NCBI RefSeq assembly: GCF_037975245.1
Contig: NC_092563.1
Span: 12,266,001-12,330,000, forward strand
DNA length: 64,000 bases
Direction: 5' to 3'
Origin: Apostichopus japonicus
Taxonomy: Eukaryota; Echinodermata; Holothuroidea; Aspidochirotida; Stichopodidae
The notes beneath the pieces are model-generated. The model was not told the origin of the DNA. It did not search any database and was given only the letters and a program-made list of their open reading frames with translations. A program made the position numbers and the translations under genes. Position 1 is the stretch's first letter; each line of letters starts with the position of its first letter. This document shows positions 12,510-31,480 of this stretch, piece by piece.

Positions 12510-13360
12510 ATAATAATATATAATAATAAATACCATATGTTAAAGTGCTGTTATCATGAAATAAAACATGCTCAAGAGCACTGTACAAAAGAACCAATAC
12601 CCGGAATATAAAATTACCAAACTTAAGAAAACCTAAAAGTAATAACAACAGCAATAAAAGTAAAAAAAAAATGATATAAGACAGGTTTATAAAACCACAA
12701 TAAAGAACATAAATATATAAATATACATACAAAATGGGCACAGTGATGTGAATAAAACAACGAATAAGATTAATGCCCATACTCAAGCCTAAAAAGATAA
12801 GTTTTCAAATGCTTCTTTAAAGTGTCAATAGATGTGACATTTCTCAAGTGATGAAGAAGAGAATTCCAGAGTTTAGGACCTGCTGCACTGAACGAACAAT
12901 CTCCATTTGTGACTTTGTTAGTACGAGGAATGACTAGAGAAAGATGACTTTGGGACCGTAATGCCCTAGCTGGCGTGTAGCGTTTAACCAAATCAGTCAT
13001 AAAACTCGGAGATTGATCATGAAGCATACGATAAACGTGCAGAATGAGCTTGTAATTTATCCGGCGATGAATTGGCAACCAATGCAGGTCTCGGAGTACT
13101 GGAGTGATGTGTTCGTAACGGGTTCTGGTGATAATTCTGGCAGCCGTATATACTGTGGACCATCTGTAGTTTTTTTTATTGAGGCGCATGACGTTCCATT
13201 CAGGAGAGCATTACAGTAGTCAAGAAGAGAGACTTATGGACGAGAGACTTAGTTACCTCCTCGTTAAGGGATGGACGAATTCTCCCGATGAGCGTTATTG
13301 TTTGTAACAAGAGTGACTTATTAAATTTATATGGTTTTCCATAGACAAATACGATGCTAT
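12510..13360 (-). mobile_element. CR1/L2-like LINE, copy 2 (same insertion as copy 1)
   Basis: Frame 13189-12770 encodes the same reverse transcriptase C-terminus as 3122-3975, including AARIITRT, HITPVLRDLHWLPIHRRIN and the closing LKTYLFRLEYGH. It is flanked by ATGCTAT at 12503-12509 and 13354-13360. Position, ends and truncation point equal those of copy 1. This is one insertion later duplicated with the unit, not an independent insertion. Confidence 0.85.
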
Positions 13361-14329
13361 TTCCTTTTGTTGAAGTATCTCCTCCACACCAAAATCAAAA
13401 GCTATGGACCATCATACATCTGGGAGTAGTGTTGTACCAAGAACTGTATCATACTCAAACTTTAACATGGTTCTTCGGTGTTTAAATCTCGGAAATACAT
13501 ACGCTGTATGCAGACACACACTAACTTGAATGCATTAGATTTCTTTGGGCAAAATTTGCAATTAAGTCAATTGTATGAAACTACAGTGTTTCATTTCAGG
13601 TTAAATCTAAAAGTGTCAATACACTGATTTTTTGTACTAATTTTTGTTTTTGATAGGAACTGACAATATGGAGCTGTCACCTATAAGAAAATTATCAATC
13701 TTCTGTCCTCTTCTGACAGACATGTGTAATAAATATGTATTTAACATTGACTTACTTTTTCATAGCTGTACGTTGAATCTTCATTATGCCTACTTGGTGC
13801 TGAATATTATTAGCACCCAAGCAACACCACTGGCCAGACAAACCGTTTAGCCCTGACTGAATAACCCATGCTATTCTTCTTGAAGTTGATTACAACTTAG
13901 AAAATGTTAATCGATTATTACCTTTAATGGAAAAAGATGGCATTAAAAATATAAAGAGTTTGTCAGAACAAGTTGTGCTTAGTAATATTTTATTTTTCAG
14001 CAAAATTTCTCAACTATTGGGTGAAACTGGCCTGTAGGAAGTATATCTTCTCACCCAAATCGGACTGTTGAGGAAGTATTGGTCATATCAGATAATGAGG
14101 ACTTCCCTGTCCAAATTCATTTATGCAAAGCAGTCCATAGGCATAGTCGGGTGATGGTTCTAGACAGTCTGGGCGAAGCTTTGGGTGTTTGTTATGAAAA
14201 GTAAAATAACTTTCTCATTACTTTTGTTGAAATGAATTACAGAAACCATTAAAATGTTGTACATCACAGCAAGAGAGCATAGTTTCAAAATCCAACCATC
14301 TGCTTTATCTACGATATAAACCTTCTATC

Positions 14330-19003
<4,674 letters not shown>

Positions 19004-20130
19004 TTTGAGTTACGTCAATGTTCTCATCCCTGTTGAAGAATTCTTTCTTAATAGACGTTAGATGCAGGTGCTGTGAAGAAAAAAATTACTGTGTAGTTTT
19101 AACAACAATGAACAGGTACAGGGAAATATCAGGAACGCTGTTCAAAACGGATTTAATAATCGACTGAAACTACCAACCATCTATACTTCATGACGCTATC
19201 TTTTAAATAATTAAATTTCATAAGCATGATACTCAAACGTGATACTGTTGTAATGGCTATGCCATCAACATGAAACAAGTAATTATGTTATTCTTAGAGT
19301 TATACAGCAGTTGTTTATGTGTAATGTTAAAGTAGGAACATTTCCGCACTAATTTGAATGTCGCTGCAAATAGAAATGACCTCAAAAGTGGTACTGTAGT
19401 AAACATGACACAACTTACTAGGTTATACAGCAAGTTTTACAGTAGTTGTCAATACATTTGTAACGTTAAAGTAGGAACATTTACACACATAAATTAGCTT
19501 AACCTTAATAAATCGCAATTACCTCACCTGGAAAAGTGTGATCCCGAAGTTGTGATCTAAAGGCCAGTAAATCCAATGTTACAAAGCAATCCCAATCTTT
19601 GCTCACAACCTCAAGTTCTTTAACTCTCGACTGCTGTGCTGTAACTCATACCACTATTCATATGACTAGTGTTGAGAGGCACATGCAGATCTAGGCTGCA
19701 GTATCACAAGACTCTTGCACTTTGACACTTGTTTACAATTCGATTGCGCAATCATTGTACACGCTCAAGTTTCATTGAAACGTACTACAAAGGATTAATC
19801 CTGCCGTTACACTTCACACAGTCATGTTCACCTAACCAATGAACATTACTCGGTTACATATTTTATATTGCTCATGGACTTCTCGCAACCGACTCAATTG
19901 CAGTAGCTGGACCCGGCCGTGGACTCGGATCTCTATTTGACTCGATTAGCCTGTTGGTTTAAAAATCCTGGTTTTTCGAAATATGGCAATCATCATACGG
20001 GTCATAACTAGGTTGAAATTCTTTTAGTTTTCCGGAAACACTGTCCTCAATATTTCTACACAGGTTCCTGGTCAGGATGACGTTGGTTTCGATGATAATC
20101 GTAACCTATGCAGTCATGCAGGCGAATGAA
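19004..20130. other. 5' flank of gene B
   Basis: No coding sequence. It includes the conserved candidate 5' exon ending at 19523 and the GGACCCGGCCGTGGACTCGG block near 19909 shared with unit A. Confidence 0.5.
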
Positions 20131-20469
20131 TGTTGAGGTGTCTCTGGGTGATTATAATTCGGATGCAGTCATTAAATAAACATGTTATACTTAAATGCAA
20201 TTCAAAGTTGTCATATCCTAGCTTTAACTTCGTGTAACGAGCTTAACGACGGGTGCTTTCTTTCGAGAAGTTTCGTAAAGCTTGACAACAGGTTCTTTTT
20301 TTTTTCGTACAGGGTTAGATAATTCAAATGGGCTCATCGGTTGCCGATCCATTTCTGAAAGCAATAATTAGTGTGATTTAGAAGAACGACCTCAAACTAC
20401 ATCACGCTCTCATCATCCGCGCGTGAGTTTCAGTTTCCTGAAAAATTAAAAAAATAAATCACCCGATTC

Positions 20470-20640
20470 ACGTAGTATCATATAATTATGTTGGATCATA
20501 ATAATATAATATGAAACATCCACAATATTACCCGTTTCAAATATATTGGATCATAATAATATAATGTAAAACATCCTCAATATTAATTTCGCTCGTTTCA
20601 CATATCATACAATATTATTGGTTCATAATTTAGTAAATAT
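20470..20640. repeat. AT-rich tandem repeat, unit C copy
   Basis: About three copies of the TTGGATCATAATAATATAAT block also seen at 11270-11600 and 27515-27690. Confidence 0.5.
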
Positions 20641-22495
20641 TAACTCCAACAAAAATATTAAAAGAGCCCCTATAGAATTTACAAGTAAGCACGTCTTGCA
20701 ATGTTGTGTACAAGGTGATGATCCTGTCATTTCTGGGGGTTGGGAGGAGGGGGGTTAGGTTGGGCTTATGATGAGGTAATGGGCTAACAAATGTCAACTT
20801 ATGTGGTTGGAACGTTCGACGAATAATTTGAGAACTAAATAAAGAAAAAGCAGCTTTATCACTGAGCATATGACTAAGCTTTAACATTAACATTATAAAT
20901 CAGATGCCTGCAACTTGTTTTAGTTTTGACAGTGAAAGAGGAATTATACTTCTCTATAAGCCAATCATTTAGAACAGCAACCATTTGGGCAACTCGTTCC
21001 AAACTAAACCTGAAAAATGTAAACTTACATTGTTTTTCTTACGCCGTGTTAGTTTGTTATACATGCAGATTAAAAGGTATGAGAGAATATTCCAACGGTT
21101 GAAATTGTCTCTGAATAAACTTACTATCAATTACATACCTCGACCTCAAACATCTATGAAGAGTTCCCTCTCACACTACATCTAAGGGTATCATTGGATT
21201 CTACCATCTGTTTCAGCTGATCAAAAATATATGGTTCTGATCCTAATAAATATTTACTAATATCTCCAAAGTAAATATGGCATCAATAAATCATTAGGAT
21301 ATGTAAAAATTTAATTTTGAAGGTTCCAAAATATGCTATTTCTACTTCTAAAAGTATCTCCACCACAACAAAATCAAAAGCTATGGACCATCATGCATCT
21401 GGGAGTATTATTGTGCCAAGTACTGTATCATACTCAAACTTTAACATGGTTCTTTCGTGTTTAAAATTTCGGAAAACATATACACTGCATGTAAACACAC
21501 ACTTGTTGGAATGAACTAGATTTTACATGCTTTGGGCAAAGGAATTTCCAATATAATCCAATGTATGAAACTAAGTTAAGAGCTGAAGTTTTATAAATAC
21601 AAACCAACAAACTAAAATTTACTCCCCTCAACTTCAAAACAAAACACGAAATCATACATCAAGATATGACAAGCATGACATAAATGCATCAACAACCTTT
21701 AAAATCACATCCTTTTAGAACACAGGCTTGTTGGGTATAAATGCTCTCAAAATGCTTTGCCACTGTTTTTCATTTCAGGTTAAATCTAAAAGTGTAAATG
21801 CACTGATATTTATTGTTGTTGGTAGGAACTGACAATTTAGAGCTGTCAGCCATAACATAATTATCAACTTTTGTCCTAGTATGAAAGATTTGTGTAATTA
21901 ATATGTTTTATCTCTTTGACATCCTAACATATGGCGCAATACAGATAATAATTTTGTCTACGACACATATAATACAATAATATTGGATCATAAAAATATA
22001 ATTGTCCAATTAATATGTTTTAAACATGACTAACTTTGTCATAGCTGTGTTGAATCTTCATTGGGCCTACTTGGGTGCTGAATATGATTATCACCCAAGC
22101 AACATAACTGGCCAGACTAACTTTTAGCCCTGAATGAATAAACGTGCTGTTATTTTAATTTTCAGCAAAATTTCTCAACTATAGGGTGTAACTGGCCAAT
22201 AGGAGGTATATCTTCTCACCCAAATCGGACTGTTGAGGAATTATTGCTCACACCAGGTAATGAGGACTTCCCTGTCCAAATTCATTTATGCAAAGCAGGC
22301 CATAGGCATAGTCGGGGTGATGGTTCTAGACAGTCTAGGCAAAGCTTTGGGTGTTTGTTATGAAAAGTGAAAGAACTTTCTCAATCCTTTTGTTGAAATG
22401 TATTACAGAAACCATTCGAATGTTGTGCAACACAGCAATAGAGCATAGTTTCAAACTCCAACCATCTTTTTTATCTACGATATAACCCTTCTATC

Positions 22496-25400
22496 TTAAA
22501 GGACAGTGTTGCATGTAACTGCTTGCTGTTGCTGCCTATCAACTCTTGTCGATGAAATCCCAGTAACGAAGCAGCGATAACTACTTATTTTGTACTCGCA
22601 GACAAAGTAGGTGATCATGGAAAACAACAACCAAATACAAATTCCAAGGATTTTTTGAAAAATGCAGATCCCATCTGGAATGGATAAGACAAAGCTGCTG
22701 CAGAACCCAGCAGCCTGCCAGAAGCGGTAGTTAGAGAACGCAGGCTCCTGACAACCGGCAAAGAAAACGCCAATGATTGCTGCGAAGATAGGAATGAGAG
22801 AACATAGTTTAAGTAATGAGATCCATGGAAAATAATAATTCATTCACAAAAGAGAGCATGAATTACATAAATAAAGACTGGGAAGTTCAGAGATTAGCTG
22901 TCATATTGCTTCCAGTGTCAAAAATGCAACATTTATCTTGAAAAGACAAGAAAAACATGACGCAATGTTATTAGAAAACCCATCCCAATATCTGAAGCCA
23001 ACAATAAAGCTCCTTCCCGATATATATGGTTGATTGAATATCACTAATTTTGACTAGCTATACACTCTGTTGCTCCAGAAAGTAGATTACTGTATTTAAG
23101 TCTGTGATGCCGTAATGGCAGAGTTTTGGCACAAGCTTTACTTTGGTTTAGTAATCTCCTTTGGTGATTTATCCTTGACAGGTGATACATTTGTAATATT
23201 TACAGTAGATGCCCAAGTTCTCTGTAATTAGAATTTCATAAAAATGCAGTTGTCTTTTAAATATTATTTTCCTCCGTGATTAAGAGATTTAAATGATACA
23301 TTGAAAACAAGAACATTCTACAGCTCAATTACCATGATTAACTATGACATCGTTCACACTGCTGTTGCCTAATGCATTCACACAAGTTGGATAAATAGCT
23401 CATACAGTAGGCAATGTATGCAACTAAGTAATTGAGAATATGATCACAATATTTGTGGGTAAGAAAAGAGATTGAACCAGAATTATGCAACAATTAATTC
23501 AGTAGTTAACAAGTTATACATTTGGCAGGCATAGTACACATACTACATATCTAGATTACACTGGCTACTAGTTGATATGGTAATAAAATTGAATATTTAC
23601 AGTACATTCATTCAGAATCCTATTAATACTTAGAAAAGCACCGAGCAATGTACAAGATGGACGATGTACCTGAAACATCACCATTGTGTCAATATGTTCT
23701 AGTTAAGAAACATTTGAACATATTAAATACAAAGAAAGTAACTGACAGACCAATGGAATTTATGGTACAGACTGTGAGAAATTCCAAGACACGCTCTAGC
23801 TTGGGTACATTTGAGTATGACAAGAATCTTTTCTTCTTATACGATATTAAATTAGTTGATACTTTGAGATTTATGAGGTAGTGAGCTAGTGTGTGTGGGG
23901 GGGGGGGGGGGGTGGTGGTAGGGGGAATGGTGAACATTCCTGTTAGTCAGATGAGGACTTACTAAGTAACTAGTATTATCTACAGTTATGTGACATACCC
24001 AAAGAAACTCTTACCAGTAAAATAAGATTCAAGACGGTCACATTGCTATACAAGTCGAAAGATATAACTTTTGAGCACAATAACCATAGTAGTTAATACA
24101 CAAAATTAAGCGCCTTCAATCTGCTGCACAAACTTTGAATACTAAATTATTCCTTGTACAGTAGCCTGCATCTTTACTTATCACACACTACAATTTACCT
24201 TAAAATACCTTCTCGGTAGATTACCGTTCAGCTATTATTTCATCACAATACTTAAATGGTTTCTGCAGAAAAGTAAGGGAAAACATGTAGGGGTTGTATA
24301 TTGTAATAGGTGTACAGAGTTGTACACCACTATATGCTAGAGATATCTGTACTTACATGCACACTGAGTCTGAAAGACAGCATCCCCTACACCCCATCCA
24401 ACTGCAACAAGATATAGCTGCCACTCATCTTGTTGGTTTGGTATCCAAATATAAAGATACACCAACAGACCTGCATGGACCACAGATCCAAGACAAAACA
24501 GGAATATTCGGCCGGTAATCTTCTCTAGCTGGCCACAGATGAGACTGCTTATTACATCTGAAACACCATATGCAATCATAACTAATCCTACTGCGGAGAT
24601 GCCCTGAGTGCAAGTAATGTAGGACTGTTGAAACAGGAATGGAAAAATGAAAGAAACTAGTTCACTTCTGTCAAATTTCATGTAATAGTTATAAATAGAG
24701 TTTAGAAAAAGTAACAATAACGATTTTTTGGTGCCACATTAGTAAGGGTAAATCAAATCTCAAATAAGCTGACGTACAGTACTGATTCTTCATTTTCCAT
24801 CTTTTTCATTTTTTTAATTATTATTATGCACTTTCATCAGAAAAGTACAGAAGAAGTAACCATTTCTGAAAAAGGAGCAATATACAAAATATACTAAAAT
24901 TACCACGCTCTCTGACCGAGGCCACCAGACCTGCAACAACACCAAGGGCTGTCAGCTGTGTGCATAACAAAGGAATAGCACATACAGGAAAAGACTTAGC
25001 TTTTCTTAAAGCAACTAACTTTCATCAAATTCAAAAGGTTGTATCTGTGGAGTAGGTTCTGTTCTCTGAACTTTTGGCTGCTCTGTAAAGCAGAAAAGTT
25101 TCTTTACGATCTGTTAATACTGTTGGCCAAATACTTTAACTTGTCCTTGATATTGCTCCAACCTCGTTATGTCTTTGCACATATACAGTGCTGTATGATG
25201 TTCAGACTCACCTTTGTAAAATCTCCGAACATAAATGCCTGTTCAATTCCAGTATACACAAAAACTGGTATTAGAAGGAAGAGTTGAAAGTTACCCATGA
25301 GTCTTACAGTGGACAAAACCAGAGAAAGAGAAGATCCGGTGTCTGTTTCAATCCGTGTAGTAGCTGATGGCTGCTCATCTAGGAAGCACATTGAGAGCAA

Positions 25401-26120
25401 TACAGCCAACATGCCAATCACAGAAAATATACAAAACAAAAGTTGAACTTCATTCTTGCCTGGGCTTGGCTGGTTACTTTCGATAGGGGCACCGCAACTT
25501 TGGGAACCACAAGAGTTGAAATTTGTTGGACTCTGGTTCTCCATTCCAGCATCCAAAATAGTGAAAGATAATATGTTACCCCAAATTTGGTAGAATTGAA
25601 AGAAGGCAAACAGGACACCATTGAAGCGACTGATGACAAACTCTGGAACATCGTTGATCAATTCGGCAAGTTGAATGGCAGAGGTAGTAAAGTAGGTTCC
25701 CTGAGCCACCCATAGCGGTCCCGCAGAGAATCCGAGCAGAAAGCTTGCTGGGATTAAACTCGCAAATGATGGAAAGAAGTTGGCGTAGGAATAAATGCAG
25801 TAGCACAGTGTCGCAAAGACAATTGTCCATTTGGCTCCAAAATATTTAATGACTGTTGGAGCTAGTAAACTGGAGAGCATGAAAGAGCCATACACAATAG
25901 CAAGAGACAGGAAACCCAAGCCATTGGAAGTATTTACACTGCTCTGTATATTCTGAATGGCTCCATAGGCAGTAAAACAAAACAAGAATGTCAGACTTAA
26001 GACAAACAAATTTTTCCAATGTCGCTTCCGTGAAAATATTCTACTTGGCACCCTTCTGTATTGGTTATTAAGTACGTTCTGGTTTTTAGTGTTGGAATAT
26101 TCACTCTCTAATGTGGACAT
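22496..26120 (-). CDS. UNC93A-like membrane protein, gene C (3 exons)
   Basis: Exons are 26120-25212 (909 bp), 24624-24357 (268 bp) and 22779-22496 (284 bp), giving 486 residues with the same splice phases as gene A. It is the closest relative of gene A, with almost the same N-terminus (MSTLESEYSN, KNQNVLNNQYRRV) and near-identical introns. An in-frame upstream ATG at 26135 would add five residues; the conserved MSTLESEY start is preferred. Exon 2 begins SYITCTQGISAVGLVMIAYG. Exon 3 holds AFSNYRFWQAAGFC and the QQQQAVTCNTVL tail. All helices and cysteine-loop residues are intact, so it is probably functional. Family function is not well enough known to name a substrate. Confidence 0.9.
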
Positions 26121-27514
26121 TTTGAGTGACGTCAATCTTCTCTTCCATGTGAAATAGTTTTTTTTTCGTAACAGACGTTTGATGTAGGTGCTCTGAAGGA
26201 AAGTGTTAAAATGTTAAAGTGTAAGCTTTAATACCAATAAACAGGTATCTGACAATATCAGGAATCATGTTCAAATTGGATCTAATCGGCTGAAACTTTA
26301 AACCACCTATACTTCATATCGCTATATTTAAATAATTAAATTTCATAAGCATGTTACTCAAACGTGATACTGTCATGATTGTTAGGCCGTAAAAAGACAC
26401 AAGTATCTAGGTTAGGCTTATACAGCTACTTAAACAGTAGTTGTGTATACATGTTAAAGTAGGAACATTTCCACACACAAATAATTAAACCTAACTAGAT
26501 CGCAATTACCTCCCCTGGAAGAGTGTGATTCCGAAGTTGTGATCTAAAGGCCAGTAAATCCAATGTCACAAAGCAATCCCAGTCTTTGCTCACAACCTCA
26601 AGTTCTTTAACTGTCGACTGCTGCACTGCTCTGTAACTCAGTACCACCATTCATATGACTAGTGTTCACGGGCACATGCAGATCTAGGCTGCAGAATCAT
26701 AAGACTCGTGCACGTTGACACTTGTTTACATTTCAATCGAGCAATCATTGCATTGGTTTTTCGAAATATGGCAATCATCAAACGGGTCATCGATTTCGAT
26801 GATAATCGTTACTATAGCTATGCAGTCATGCAGGGAAATCAGCGTGTGTCCTTTCCACATGTATTTCCTTCACAGCTTCTGATTGGGACTGTAATATCCT
26901 TCCTGACCTTTTTCTCACCTTGACTAAACTTGTTTGAATGTGTTGATGCTTACAATGGTTTTTTAATGCATACGTTACATAGGCCTGTTATAGATTGTGC
27001 ATATAGTCGGTTTGCAGCTACTATCAAGTAATTCATCGATCAGATGCATTTGAAAACATGTTTGTGATATTCTGGAGAGTTCGGTCTTTTCTACAAAATG
27101 CCAGAATGACCCACATGATCATTGCCTGCCAGAAACTAGACTCTGGCAAGTTATTACATACCATACATCAATGTTGAGGTGTCTCTGGGTGGTAATAATT
27201 CGGATGCAGTCATTAAATAAACATGTTATACTTAAATGCAATTCAAAGTTGTCATATCCTAGCTATAACTTCGTGTAACGAGCTTAACGACGGGTGCTTT
27301 CTTTCGAGAAGTTTCGTAAAGCTTGACAAAAGGTTCATTTTTTTCGTACCGAGTTAGATAATTCAAATTGGTTCTTCGGTTGCCGATCCATTTCTGAAAG
27401 CAATATTTAGTGTGATTTAGAAGAACGACCTCAAACTACATCACGCTCTCATCATCCGCGCGTGAGTTTCAGTTTCCTGAAAAATTAAAAAAATAAATCA
27501 CCCGATTCACGTAG

Positions 27515-27690
27515 TATCATATAACTATGTTGGATCATAATAATATAATATGAAACATCCACAATATTACCCGTTTCAAATATATTGGATCATAATAATA
27601 TAATGTAAAACATCCTCAATAATAATTTCACTCGTTTCACATATCATACAATAATATTGGTTCATAATTTAGTAATATTAACTCCAACAA
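27515..27690. repeat. AT-rich tandem repeat, unit D copy
   Basis: Near-identical to 20470-20640, with the same order of GGATCATAATAATATAAT blocks. Confidence 0.5.
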
Positions 27691-29783
27691 AAATATTAAA
27701 AGAGCCCCTATAGAATTTACAAGTAAGCACGTCTTGCAATGTTGTGTACAAGGTGATGATCCTGTCATTTCTGGGGGTTGGGGGGGGGTATGTGGGGCTT
27801 ATGATGAGGTAATGGGCTAACAAATGTCAACTTATGTGGTTGGAACGTTCGACGAATAATTTGAGAACTAAATAAAGAAAAAGCAGCTTTAACACTGAGC
27901 ATATGACTAAGCTTTAACATTAACATTATAAATCAGATGCCTGCAACTTGTTTTAGTTTTGACAGTGAAAGAGGAATTATACTTCTCTATAAGCCAATCA
28001 TTTAGGACAGAAACCATTTAGGCAACTCGTTCCAAACTAAACCTGAAAAATGTAAACTTACATTGTTTTTCTTACGCCGTGTTAGTTTGTTATACATGCA
28101 GATTAAAAAGGTGTGAGAGAATATTCCAACAGTTGAAATTGTCTCTGAATAAACTTACTATCAATTACATACCTTGACCACAAACATCTATAAAGAGTTC
28201 CCCACTCACACTACATCTAAGGGTATCATTGGCTTGTTCCATCTGTTTCAGCTGATCATAAATATATTGGCTTTGATCCTAATAATATTTACTAATATCT
28301 CCAAAGTAAATATGACGTCAATAAATCTTTAAGATATGTACAAATTTAATTTTGAAGGTTCCAAAATATGCTATTTCTACTTCTAAAAGTATCTCCACCA
28401 CACCAAAATCAAAAGCTATGGACCATCATACATCTGGGAGTAGTGTTGTGCCAAGAACTGTATCATACTCAAACTTTAACATGGTTCTTTCGTGTTTAAA
28501 ATTTCGGAAAACATATACACTGCATGTAAACACACACTTGTTGGAATGAACTAGATTTCTCATGCTTTAGGCAACGGAATTTCCAATATTATCAAATGTA
28601 TGAAACTAAGTTAAGAGCTGAAGTTTTATAAACACAAACTAACAAACTAACAAACTAAAAGTAACTCCCCTTATCTTCAAAACAAAAACGAACACATACA
28701 TCAAGATATGACAAGCATGACATAAATTCATCAAATACCTTTAAAATCACTTCCTTTTAGAACACAGGCATGTTGGGTATAAATGCTCTCAAAATGCTTT
28801 GCCACTGTTTTTCATTTCAGGTTAAATCTAAATGTGTAAATGCACTGATATCTATTGTTGTTGATAGGAACTGACAATTTAGAGCTGTCAGCCATAACAT
28901 AATTATCATCTTTTGTCCTATTCTGACAAACTTGTGTAACTAATTTGTTTTTAACATGAATTACTTTGTCATAGCTTCAGGTTGATTCTTCATGATGCCT
29001 ACTTGGTGTTGAATATAATAGGCGACTAAACTACACCACTGGCCAGACTAAAATTTTAGCCCTGACTGAATAACCATGCTAGTCATCTTGAAGTTGATTA
29101 AAATTTACTTAATCATTTAACAGCACCAATCATTAAAATGCTGCTTGAAATATTCCAGAGGCAAACTAAACAAAGTCAAATGAAATGGTCGCCATATTAT
29201 GTTACATCGAGATTATTAAAAAATCACTGTTGATAAATTTAAGACCGTTTATTTTTATATTTGTGAATAAAACTTTGGCACTCTAAGAAATATTTTTTTC
29301 CCTTTCTATTAAAAATATAATATTTTTAGAAAATGTTTATCTATTAATAATTTAATACATTCATTGGCAAAAGATTGCTTTATAATATACTAAGTGATTG
29401 TGTTTATCAAACATACAGAACTATCCCTTTTGCAGGCTTTGAGATCCACAAATACAATGGAGTTGGCTATAGAGGTACAATCACCCTGCTATCAACTTAG
29501 AGTTTGTTCTTGTGGTCCAATAGCTTTATTCCTTCTTTGCATAGAGATATTTTTAAAGACCAACTATGGAGGCTTTTCGATGAACATAAAATCCCACCAT
29601 TTTGCATGTATGTAATCCTTAACTCACTCCAATTATATTGCTGTAATTAACTTTACCAATTTCGGACGTTAAATACGTGAAAAATGGGAAGAAAAGTCAG
29701 CTTTCTATGAAACCTGTTTCAGACATTCCTGAAACATTCCGAAGACATCAGGTGACCATGTGACGTCACTGTTTGTATACCTC

Positions 29784-31200
29784 ACTCACAACAATACTTT
29801 TAGTGTGTAATAGGCCGTGGGCCGAAGTAGGAAAAGTGATCTAAAAATTAACTTTCGTTGCAAAGTCACGGGGTCTACATGAAACCCATTATATTTTATT
29901 AGCAATAAAATATATTATTTTTTTTATATATTTTCCAAAATCAGTTGTTCCCAAGTGTCAATGTTGCACATTAATGTTTTTTAGGCCAAAATGGCGGCAA
30001 TTTCCCCATACATATCCTGCACAAAATACAATAGACCACAAATACCATAAAATTGACCAGAAGGAGAATCTACCTTCATGTTGAGGTCCCACCGGCTATT
30101 TTGAACATATGTGGAATGATAATTTGTTTAGTGGGGGAAGGGGGGTCTACTAAAAGGTCACAAAGCACTAAAAACAGAAATAGAGGGCGCTGTCCATTTC
30201 AGTATATCGGAGCATTGCATACTGCTATGCGAAAAATTATAATTAAAATTACTTCGCGATGCTTTTCATTGTAATTACATGGAAATCTGTCATAATTTCT
30301 GATCATGTGCCAAACATCATTCTCCCTAGCCCAATTCTATGCACTGCAATTCCCATAACTATGTTTGGTAGCTGGACATGGATATATTAAATGGTGCCTG
30401 CCCCTCTCCAAAATTTCAGAGATTGAAGCCCCTCTTGAATTGAAAATATTGAGGCAAAGTTAAGGGATTGGGAAGGTATGGAGAAGGGTGAGGTGGTGTA
30501 AGGAGGGGATATGTATAAATCTAGTTTATAAATGAGGAAAGCGTATGGGAGTGAAGCTCCAATGTAAACCATAAAGTGTTATGTAAAGAACTTAAGAAGG
30601 CGAGAAAGGTGTGTTAGTTTCAGTTCTGAATTATATTATTATTGCAAAAGACATTTTTCAAAAAACTTTTGAAGCATTTCTTTTTAAAGTTACTTTATAA
30701 AGGGCCAAAACATTATGAATAAAGAAGTGTAACTAAAAACAAGCATTTAGCATATTTGGTCAACGGCATATATGAACCGTGACAGTATTCTAGTTATTGT
30801 TACACTTTTTGAACAAGACATTCAACATGCACTGAGTGAGGACATTATGTGGTACAATGATAATTACATTTATATAACCATTCAGAGAGTCAACTTAGTT
30901 GGAGATTCCTTGGTTTTCTTTGTTTACCTTCGTGAAAACTACAAATACAAATAATAATTATACAAACAACTACAATATGCACATTCGATGGAATACATAT
31001 ACAATAACAAGTGAATATATCTTCTATGGTAGTAAGGCTAGTCCATTCAGTGATATATAGTCCCATCAAACTGTCGCTAAGTTCTTACGAATAGAATATT
31101 TACTATCTCTGTAATTGATGGATATACATATTACAATTGGACAGGAAGAAGCCTTTTGGTCCGGGGTAAACTTGCATCTAAACCATAACATAAATTAACG
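29784..31200. other. interior of the transposon, nothing recognised
   Basis: AT-rich, with only short unsupported frames (for example 30772-30954). Confidence 0.4.
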
Positions 31201-31234
31201 TACCTCTTTGGACTCTTTACAAATTTCGGCTCAG

Positions 31235-31480
31235 TTAAGCACTCTGATAAGGTGTGGTAAAGATAAATTGTGTCTTAACAACATGCATGGTCGGCCTATC
31301 TGTACAAGGCTGTGCACCCTCTCTCGGAAAATGTCGAGTGAGAGACATCTCGGCCTCGTACACAAAACAATTTAAAGTAACCATTGTGCGGTACTGTAAT
31401 GTGAAGGATTCCACATCTGAGAATATTTGCCATGCAGGAGAGCACGGGATTGCTGCCGAGCTCACAAATTATGAATACGA
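31235..31480 (-). pseudogene. possible transposon exon remnant
   Basis: Minus-strand frame with FTLQYRTMVTLNCFVYEAEM and H-F-P-R-E-G-A-Q-P-C-T-D-R-P-T. It looks protein-like but matches no family I can name. It lies downstream of the exon pair at 32313-32722 on the same strand, so it may be part of the same broken transposon gene. Weak call. Confidence 0.25.

Larger units (their letters stand above)
20131..27171 (-). repeat. tandem duplication unit C
   Basis: About 7.0 kb, bounded on both sides by TTGAGGTGTCTCTGGGTG. The first 1.4 kb (20131-21530) is almost base-for-base the same as the start of unit D (27172-28560), including GTAACGAGCTTAACGACGGG. This indicates a very recent duplication or conversion. 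The CR1-like insertion of A and B is absent: the empty site ATATGCTATTTCTACTTC is at about 21331. Confidence 0.8.
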
